A model generated the notes under the pieces. It saw only the letters and a list, made by a program, of their open reading frames with translations, ran no database searches and was not told the origin of the DNA. A program made the position numbers and the translations under genes. Shown here in pieces: positions 56,075 through 64,000 of a stretch of DNA of 64,000 nt; within the stretch, counting starts at the first letter, position 1, and each line of letters opens with the position of its first letter. The stretch is taken from assembly GCF_954871325.1 (NCBI RefSeq), contig NC_088776.1:33900508-33964507 (forward strand). The letters are read 5' to 3'. Origin of the DNA: Gordionus sp. m RMFG-2023 (lineage: Eukaryota; Nematomorpha; Gordioida; Chordodea; Parachordodidae).

Positions 56075-56800
56075 GGGACCCGGAGCAGAGGAGTTTTTTC
56101 ATTTCGTTCCAGTTCCGGTCAAAAAATTGTTCCATTCCAGTTCCTTAAATATATTTTTTAAATCTACAAATTTTAATTAATCTTTATTTAATCATTAAAC
56201 GAATCAATTATTATATCGAAGTAAAAATTTCCTAAAAGATTGGCATTTGTATGTTCTTTGTGGTGTTTGTATAAATTTGAATGTCGAAAAACAACGTTCA
56301 ACAACCTGATTACATGGAGTTTCTAATACGATTTGGGCCAATTCATACAGGATAGGATTTTTATTTCATTGGATTCCAATATTCTAGAAAATTTTTTAAT
56401 TTAAATACTATTATAGTTGATAGAATATCATCGTTATTGTATTTGCTTTTCTTTTTTATCCTTGAACCTTAGAAAAATTTCTAATTTAGCATATTCTTGT
56501 CGTTCTTAAGAAGATTTATCTGAATTACTTATTATATTTAAATCTAAAATTTTTAATATGTTCCCATGTTGGCAATAAATTATTTATAGCTATAATATTT
56601 TCCTCTTCGTTCTAAAAAGATTAAGCCTATCTAGATATAATTGATATTTTTAGAATGAAGTATTTTTTAAAGATTTTTATAATACAAATTATTAATTTTA
56701 TATATGAAAAGTAGGATTTGTTCCTCTATAATTGATTAGGCTGCCAATAAAATAAAAAATATATATAATGAAATTATGATTTCATGGAAATAAAAAGGGA
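56075..56800 (-). mobile_element. hAT relic with dimerisation motif
   Basis: Left end region CAGGGACCCGGAGCAGAG followed by CGTTCCAGTTCC-type repeats, usual for hAT subterminal DNA. The minus strand near 56250-56330 reads PCNQVVERCFSTFKFIQT, a hAT dimerisation region (ER-FS pattern). The right end was not found. Confidence 0.65.
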
Positions 56801-58059
56801 ATTTGGGCCAAATAATTAATTCGATTTAAGATTTTTATAGAAAGATATATAGATGAATATAAAGGATCTATATATGGATAAAGATGTGTATATGGATAGA
56901 AAATATATATATATATGGATTATAAAATTTGTTTTATCAAAAGTGAATGTATAAAATCCTAAAATGAATATCATTAATGTTATAAAAGGTTTATATGAAA
57001 TCTTAAAATGAACATCTATCTTTAATATAATTATAATCCTCTTAAAAAGTCAATATTTAGCTAATAGTATTCTTTTAAAAAATATTCGCCCAATGATAAT
57101 CATCATAGCAATTTTAAGTCAATAATAATTCTATCATGTGATTTACAGATTATATATTTTATATATTTAATGGCGATAATGATGATGATTTTATATACTA
57201 AGATATTGGTAATTTTTGTTACAGGTCATTTTTTCTTAATAAATATTTCACATTGGATCTCAAAATGATATGAAATTAATGATTTAGCTTTAAGAGCTAT
57301 AGTGAAAAATTTTACAAAATGTGAATCAGAAAAATATGAAAATAATGATTTTATCATTCATAAATTTTGCCAATTTTTTTCCTACTGCAAAAAATGACAA
57401 GTAGTTGCAGGTAAAATATTCATTTTTCAAAAGTATAATATTTAACAAATTTTAGAGAGAATAAATAAAATTTCAAAACTCTGGAAAACATTTTACAAGG
57501 AGTGCTTTGTGCCTTTCATTATAAATATTACCACAATCTAATAAATATTTTCATTTTATACAATTATATATCTTTGTTACAAATCTTAATTTCTGAACAT
57601 ATTAAAAAGGCAATTTTTATGTATTTATTTTATCATGAATTTTTTATATAAATAAATATATGCTTTTATATGATAGGAAATTAGAATTTTCTCCTCTCCT
57701 TAATTGATAATAGATGAATCAAATTCCCTCATATTTGATGATGGATATATCAAGGCTTATAATATATGTTGAGGAATACCAAAATAAACACAACACTATT
57801 TATAATATTGGAGAGTGGTTAAACTAAAACCACATCTCTAAAATATCAGAATTCAGCAAATATATATAAAAAAAGGCAGGCAACCTTAGTAAAAAATTAA
57901 AAATGGGCCAAGCAAAACTTGGAATGGTTGTCATTTGCAGACCTCAGGTGGTAAATGCATGGGAAAATAAAAGTGGCAAACGTATACCATATATAAATGG
58001 ATTCCTTGGCAGAGGTAAAATTCATTATGATCTGCTGTTTCCGATGTCATCCTGACTAG
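56801..58059. other. AT-rich stretch, nothing recognised
   Basis: Scattered GGATATAT-type short tandem repeats near 56840-56930. No coding sequence seen. Confidence 0.4.
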
Positions 58060-58365
58060 TGGTTTCCAATGGGCAGGTTTTGATGCACCTGCCTGCTCAT
58101 TTATTTAAAAAATTTGCTTAACTTGTCTGTCCAATGTTTAAAAATTATTATATTGGTTGATTTGGCTCTTTATGTATTATTTTAATGGTTTTTACTTAAA
58201 TTTATAAATTATGAAATAAAAAAATAATATTTTATACTAAATAGAAGTCAGTTGCTCATTTTACCTGAAATATATTACAAATTCACCTGCCCATTGTTTT
58301 AAAATAATTTTAACCCTCCCGCTCACCAACTCATTATCTCTCAGTCTATCCACGGGTTTAAGTTA
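58060..58365 (+). repeat. Pyrimidine/CCCGC repeat, copy 3
   Basis: Shares with copies 1 and 2 the words CACCTGCCTGCTCATTTAT, TTGGTTGATTTGGCTCTT, GTCAGTTGCTCATTTTACC and AACCCTCCCGCTCACC. More diverged; the left edge shows GGGCAGG, the inverse of the CCTGCCC words. Confidence 0.7.
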
Positions 58366-58527
58366 GGTAAAACCTTTACCTAGCAAGAATAAATTTTTTA
58401 CATTGCAAATAAATATATAGAAATATATTTAGGAATATTTTTTTATTGAGCACATAAATATAATTTTTACAGATTTTATGAAATTAATATATAATGAAAA
58501 TTCATTTATATTGAAGGTAATAAATAT

Positions 58528-58760
58528 ATCAAAGACCTGTAGGTGCCATTTCACAGCCTCCTCTGGATTTTTCTTTTTTTATATTTTTGGAATATCCCGG
58601 TCTGGATTTTCTAAAAATATATTTTTTTTCTATTCAATTTTTATAGATAAAAATGGCTATTTAAAATATACAGCTCGACCTGGGTATCTTTAAAATTTTT
58701 AGGCCCGACCTGGGTATATTTTAAAAAATTAAAATTTGGCCTGACCCTTATACCTGTATC
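58528..58760. mobile_element. G+C-rich MITE, decayed copy
   Basis: Left end AAAGACCTGTAGGTGCCATT matches the left ends at 50062 and 62437; the interior has CAGCTCGACCTGGGTAT and GGCCCGACCTGGGTAT. Many G/C positions have changed to A/T, as expected of an older copy. Confidence 0.65.
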
Positions 58761-59229
58761 AAAATATAATTTATAATAAAGATCATTTTGAAGAATGGAT
58801 CCATATCATGAGAAGATGCAAACTTATTCAAAACTCTGTGGGGAATAATTGGAGTACTTTGTGGCTTCTATTGTTAATAAACAAAACCCTTAAGAAAGGA
58901 TCCTTTCCCACAATCAAATAAATATTTGCATTTTATATGATTACTAGCTGATATCCCACAAGAATGACAAGGAATTAGTATTTTCACCTTAATTTGATGA
59001 TGGATAAATCAGAAATAAGTCTTGAGAAGTGAATTATATATTTACCTTATATTGATGAGAGTTAATTCCAAAATTTTAATTATTCTTATAAAATATTTTA
59101 ATGATGTATATATACTTATTGTTGCATTCAATATGAACAAATATTTGAAACATGTTTGAATGTACCTTTTTTAATTATATTAATTTTCTTATTTTTTTAT
59201 TATTTATATACTCAATAAAAAATTTAATC

Positions 59230-60070
59230 TTGTTAGATGAGGGTTTTGTATATTGTTATCATGGAAACAGATTTTGGATTTGGACTTATTAAGAATGATT
59301 TTTTTAAAATTGGCTTCGCTTCAATAAATTGAGAACAAATTATTTTAGGAAGAGCACCACAGATTGTTCCATCATCAAGATACCAAATATTTATATCCAA
59401 GTCAATTTAAGATAATCAATGATATCATGAATACCAAGGTAAAAAAAATGAGGACATGTGCCCCCTGCTATATCCTTTGTCAGAACCTATGTCATAGGCT
59501 AAATAAAGGAATTCTAATGTTATAGTATGTCTCTAGGAATTTTGAATAATCAGGAAATGATAAAAACAATTTATGAAATGTTCATGAAATTTGCTATTAA
59601 AAGAATTTTTAAAGTCTACTTTGATAATAGCCATTTTAAGAGGAGGATTTTGGATATAATACAAATGGTATCGTGAAGCTATTTTGCCTTCTCCCTTATC
59701 ACCAAATCATAATTGATACGTATAAGTTAAGACCCTGGGCCCCTTGGCAATTATTTTTGCTAATAATCTTATAAATAACCCGTTGCAATGGGAATGGATA
59801 CCATCACAGTATTTATGAGATAATCAGGTTTGCCCCCATAATTGATTCGAATCTATGATGGCACTCCTTTTTTTAAAAGAATATTTAGGAAGGTTTGACA
59901 AGCATTTAAATCAAAAATATCCGGTAGTGTATACTATAAATCATTATCAAAAGGGAAGATTCTATAAATATCATGAACGGTTTAAAATCCATTCTAAAAA
60001 CCGAAACAATTTAAATGGAGGATTTGATAAATACTAAAAGCCGGATCAATACCAGAAATACGATAATTGG
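59230..60070 (-). pseudogene. Non-LTR retrotransposon reverse transcriptase, decayed
   Basis: Minus-strand text follows reverse-transcriptase motifs in order: NGLFIRLLAKIIAKGPR (near 59760), IIKVDFKNSFNSKFHEHFI (near 59590), then WYLDDGTICG with the YxDD active site (near 59370) and a trailing LISPNPKSV. Several stops and shifts separate the motifs. The wording is close to the class of non-LTR elements whose C-terminal domain appears at 40480-41085, so both pieces may come from one family. No intact copy in the window. Confidence 0.82.
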
Positions 60071-62436
60071 ATGAAAACAAAATTCTAATTTTCGAAGAAT
60101 AAAAAGAGATATACACTGGACGTATAAATTGTGGGCGTGTAGCAGTTTGTGAACATATAAATTATATAATATAAATAAAAAATAGATTTTATGAAGTGTC
60201 AATCATTTATTATATATATTTTAATTAGTTGATTTGATTTTTATATTTTAAAACAGAAGAAGTTTTTTTCTTAAAATTTAATTAAATTTTTAATTAATGT
60301 TAATTTTAAATAAATTAAAGTAAAAGAGTTTTGATTTGTTCTACCATTTGAATGTGACTTGAAATAAAGAGTTTATGATTGGCTATTTGTATTCTTTTAA
60401 ATTATTTTTACAACTTATTTTTCCAAATAAATTATCTTTATATTAAATTATTCGAATGAATATTTGAAGAAAATTTTACATTGACTGTTACATTTTGAAA
60501 GGACTTTCATAATATACACATGTGTTGGAGTGACCACTCATTTGTGTAGTTATTTGTTTTATCATAAGAAATTTTTGTAAAATATTTTTTAAAAAATGTG
60601 CAGTGATGGCCTTCCACTGTGGTCCATTTTATTTACTAATAAATATCACTCCCATAGAAGGGATGTAACATATTGGGAATTACGAAAAAAAACAACAAAA
60701 CCAATCGAAAAATATCAAAATGCCAACTAGGCATATGATAAAGCAAGACATGTATTAGATGTTATTCGCACACTCATCTCATTGGAGATATGTCCCATCG
60801 TTTGCATTAACCTAAAAGCCTCTGCTATCCACAGAAGGGGGAAATACCGAGTGGTTCAAGAAATTATAACGTCGTTAAACTAAGTTCGGAAAAATTCCAA
60901 AGAAGGTACGACAACAAACAGTGGCCACCGACAGTTTATCAAAGAACGGAGTTAAAGGATTTTCCAGATAATGGAACCTCAAGATATGTTGGGAATAGAA
61001 ACCAGTTGAATTAGTCAATCCCGACCGACAAGGGGATGGAAGACGCCTTGCTCCAATAGTATATAAGAACATTAATGTCTAGATTTGTTAGGAATCGAAT
61101 TATTTTTATGTCCATGTTAGGAGAGTTATATATATACATTAATTATAACATATAGTTCGATGACGCATTATCTTGGCCCGTTATGGGTAGGCATGTTGTA
61201 ATAATAATAAAAATAATGATATATTTTTCTAATAGTATGTCAATAATAATTTTGTGTTAAAAATGAATTGAGAATATTCTTTAATGTTTAATGAGGATTT
61301 GAAAATAATTTAAAAAACAATAGTAATTTTGATTCCATACTTTGAAGATATAAGAAATTATTACTTTTATTAATAATTGGCCGAATAATAATAATTTTAT
61401 GCGATTTTTAGAATTAAGATAATTACAATTGTTGAAAAAAAATATCTTATCTAAATCACCTATTTATCTGATTAGAGATAAAAATATTAACATTCCCAAT
61501 CCAAAAGTAATATATGTTAATATTTTTCAATTCATTTATTTTTATTTGATTCGTTGCTTATCTATGGGAGGATCAACGCATTTTTTATAATGTAAAACAA
61601 GATTGAATATGGGCGTGGATAATTTCATGTAGTTTAATTTTTGGCTTATATCTCCAGCCATTTATTCCCTTAAGGGAATGACCCCATTAATGGACAATAA
61701 AATTGTTTATTTTTTATAAGTATACGATCATTACTAAGGAATTGTATATGATTAATGAAAATATTAAATACACTTTTTAAAGGAAGGAAAATAACATTTA
61801 AAAATTTCGACCCCAGTAATAAAATAAGCCATAATTATAAAAAAAATTAGTGGTTTTTTGAGAATTTGAACAAATAAAGAATGGATAAAAATTGTAACAG
61901 GATTCATGTGCCCAAAAAGAGCATTTACGTGGTACAAAGACCCACAAACATTTTAGTATTTATTAAATTGCATAATATAGTTTCTGCTCTTTCTTGAATA
62001 TTTGTCTTGATTTTAAATCTTGCTGTTTCAATAATCTTGATTTATAACTTTTAACTGTTGTATAACCTAAGTTTGTTTGTTCCATAATGACTAGCAAGGA
62101 TGAATTTTTATTAAATATATTCATGATTTCATATTTGTTGGTTGTTTCATTTTTTAAATATAATTTCTTACCATATTCAAATTTCAATAAGCCAAATAAT
62201 TTCAAAAATGGCGCTCAAAAAGCTCGCATGAACCTCTGAAAAGATGTCCCAGATCCTCAATAGCTTTAAAATTTAATTTTATGATAATTTAAACATGTTT
62301 TTTGTTCAAAAAGGAATTATTTAATATAGAATAGAATTTAATCTTTTATAGTTATTGGATAATTAAAATCTTTATTATTTTTTATTTATGATACATTGCA
62401 GCATTTACAAAAGTTACTTTTGACGGTATAAATCAT
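60071..62436. other. AT-rich stretch with two unexplained short open frames
   Basis: Open frames at 60875-61072 and 61963-62205 (minus) match nothing I recognise. On the plus strand 60845-61080 is richer in G+C than its surroundings (SSEKFQRRYDNKQWPPT) and could be worn transposon coding sequence. No host exon supported. Confidence 0.35.
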
Positions 62437-62695
62437 GAGACCTGCAGAGGTACCATTAGTACGGCCCGGCCCGGATTTTTTTTTTAAAATTTTTTTAACC
62501 CGGCCCGGCCCTGGTTATTTTTTATAAAAAATTTTCAGGCCCGACCCGGATTTTTTAAAAATATATTTTATTTATTTTTGATTTTTACAGCTAATAATGA
62601 AGATTTCAAATGTTTGGTTTAAAAATATACGCCCCGACCCGGATATTTTTTTAAAAAAAATTTCAGTCTCGGCCCGAGCAGGCCGGCCTTAGGAA
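62437..62695. mobile_element. G+C-rich MITE, well-kept copy
   Basis: Starts GAGACCTGCAGAGGTACCAT; interior GGCCCGGCCCGG, CCCGGCCCGGCCC and GGCCCGACCCGG separated by A/T runs; right side GGCCCGAGCAGGCCGGCC. Shares the left end with 50062 and 58530. Confidence 0.72.
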
Positions 62696-63639
62696 TATAT
62701 TGTTTTATTGTGATCCGATATTCAAAAATATTATAGCGCATATGCATAATGTAATTATAAATACAGTGTTGTGTAGATTTAATTCAAAACATTTCTATAT
62801 TTTTTAATTCGTTTGTAATTAATTATTTAACTAGTAAAAATTGATAAGAATAATAAATATGTTATTTTAGCAATTTTTTTGCAAGTCAAATAATTTTATT
62901 TTCAAATAAATTAAAAAATATGGAAATGTTTTCCAAATCAAATCTGATCAACACTATATTTAGTTAAAAAATTAACCATTAAAGTTAAATACTCTGGAAG
63001 AAAACTCCAAGACTAGCAAGGACCTCGGGCTCATAAAATCCCCGGTCTCCCCTAGTATTAGTTTTGGCAAAATGGACCTACCTTTTTTTTCTTATAAATT
63101 TATTTGACAAAAAAATATAACTTTTATAATTTATTGAACCGTATAAATCCTTTTACCAAATTTCCAAATGGAACATAAAATTTTAATTTCTGAAATGATT
63201 TTTAAAATGATTTTCAATTTTTTGGAATTTATACTCTTATTTATTTTTGTTGCTAATATCTATTCTACAAATTGATAACTTCTATTTTTTATGGTTAAAT
63301 ATTTTGTTTAGATAGACCCAAAATCAAAATTTATAAATGCAATATTAACTTATAAATATTTAATAATATTATAATAATCACATTATAAAACTTGTTTGGT
63401 GTCATTACAAATACAACTCTAGCAGAGATATATTAAACTGTATCACTAATCAATAATTAAATTTTGATAAATTCGCAACATACTCTCACGATAAATCAAA
63501 TATTTTGTTCAATAGATAAAAACGACCTTCAAATAAAACTATTTTTGTTTTATAACTATTTCAAATAAGTGTATTCCAACGAATAATAATTTAAAAAATA
63601 TATAGCAATTAACAAGTCAATAGTCGCAATTTATGAAAT
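62696..63639. other. 5' flank of the annexin gene
   Basis: AT-rich; no repeats with recognisable ends and no coding sequence. It should contain the annexin promoter, but no motif can be singled out. Confidence 0.4.
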
Positions 63640-63861
63640 ATGAAGTACATCTTGTGGATTGCCGTTCTGTACCTCTCAGGATACTTCTATAAAATTATGG
63701 CTTATCAGGTAATAAATACATTATAATTTACTCACCACATTTGTTAATAAAAACTCTCATTATTTACACCAAACATTAGCCATTGCCGACCATTGTTCCA
63801 GCCAGAAATGCCAATCCCGAGGCTGATGCAAAAGTATTGAGAGGTGCTTTGGCAGGAATGG
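63640..63861 (+). CDS. Annexin, first two exons (partial, runs off the window)
   Basis: Annexins bind acidic phospholipids in a calcium-dependent way (family knowledge). Exon 1 is 63640-63708 (23 codons) and exon 2 is 63780-63861, with a 71-bp intron and a GT donor after exon 2. Exon 2 reads NPEADAKVLRGALAGMG, the opening helix of annexin repeat 1, cut just before the point where the conserved GTDE loop should follow; the junction is in phase 1. Two starts are possible: ATG at 63640, which adds a hydrophobic stretch (ILWIAVLYLSGYF), or ATG at 63697, giving MAYQ and a conventional short annexin N-terminus. The second agrees better with cytosolic annexins, but the first is open and in frame. 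The member of the family cannot be told from 50 residues. Confidence 0.82.
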
Positions 63862-64000
63862 GTAAATTTTATATTTTGGAAAAATTATAAATCATTTCAC
63901 AAAAGTGGTCAAATAATATAGTACTTTTGTAGTGTTTTTTATATAACATATTTTATAAGTAATTTTTATATTTAAAAATAAGAAAGTTTAATAATACAAC

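Noticed and set aside
60875-61072. Minus-strand 65-codon frame
   Set aside because: No recognisable protein; the plus strand looks equally plausible as worn coding sequence, so no call is made.
61963-62205. Minus-strand 80-codon frame with a helix-turn-helix-like stretch
   Set aside because: No family match, no introns or flanking gene structure, low-complexity Lys/Asn-rich text.

Overview
The window is very AT-rich nuclear DNA from a multicellular animal, most likely an invertebrate. The evidence is two complete intron-containing conserved genes (a Nup62-type nucleoporin and a UBXN1/SAKS1-type p97 adaptor), the 5' end of an annexin, and a dense load of animal-type DNA transposons (many hAT, two Sola-like) plus non-LTR retrotransposon pieces. 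The species cannot be placed from this sequence. Introns free of repeats are only about 38-50 bp; every long intron examined carries transposon-derived sequence.

Layout. (1) 1-1.3 kb: MITE-type repeats. (2) 1334-21869, minus strand: nucleoporin p62, 12 exons giving an uninterrupted 728-residue frame. Its introns hold a hAT MITE (2347-2972), a truncated ZMYM1-like hAT (about 4.7-5.8 kb), a 0.7-kb palindrome, a Ty3/gypsy fossil, a short foldback MITE (9061-9284), and a 10-kb intron with an old Sola-like element. That old element was later hit by hATs, by a MITE inside one hAT, and by a younger Sola-like element (15896-20052; 4-bp target duplication TTTG; intact 753-residue transposase). (3) 21.87-27.04 kb: the only spacer between two divergently transcribed genes, mostly filled by foldback elements nested in each other (22752-26909, with 23132-25377 inside). 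(4) 27036-47349, plus strand: UBXN1 orthologue, 10 exons, 368 residues. Intron 4 holds a 1.27-kb hAT derivative, intron 5 a 5.2-kb giant foldback (34144-39365), and intron 6 a LINE fragment next to a hAT with a perfect 8-bp target duplication (41121-43312). (5) 47.35-63.6 kb: gene-poor, with degraded hATs, G+C-rich MITEs and a reverse-transcriptase fragment. (6) 63640-63861, plus strand: first two exons of an annexin.

The most unusual signal is one transposon family with hAT-type ends (TAGTGTTGTTAA, 8-bp target duplications). It ranges from about 200-bp MITEs to 4-5 kb foldbacks. The two giants are built almost wholly from inverted arrays of a roughly 120-bp satellite carrying the palindrome TGACAATTGTCA. 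One lies in an intron, the other in a shared promoter region.

The host genes have unrelated jobs (pore transport, ubiquitin/p97 adaptor, calcium-dependent membrane binding); only the divergent Nup62/UBXN1 arrangement suggests shared control.
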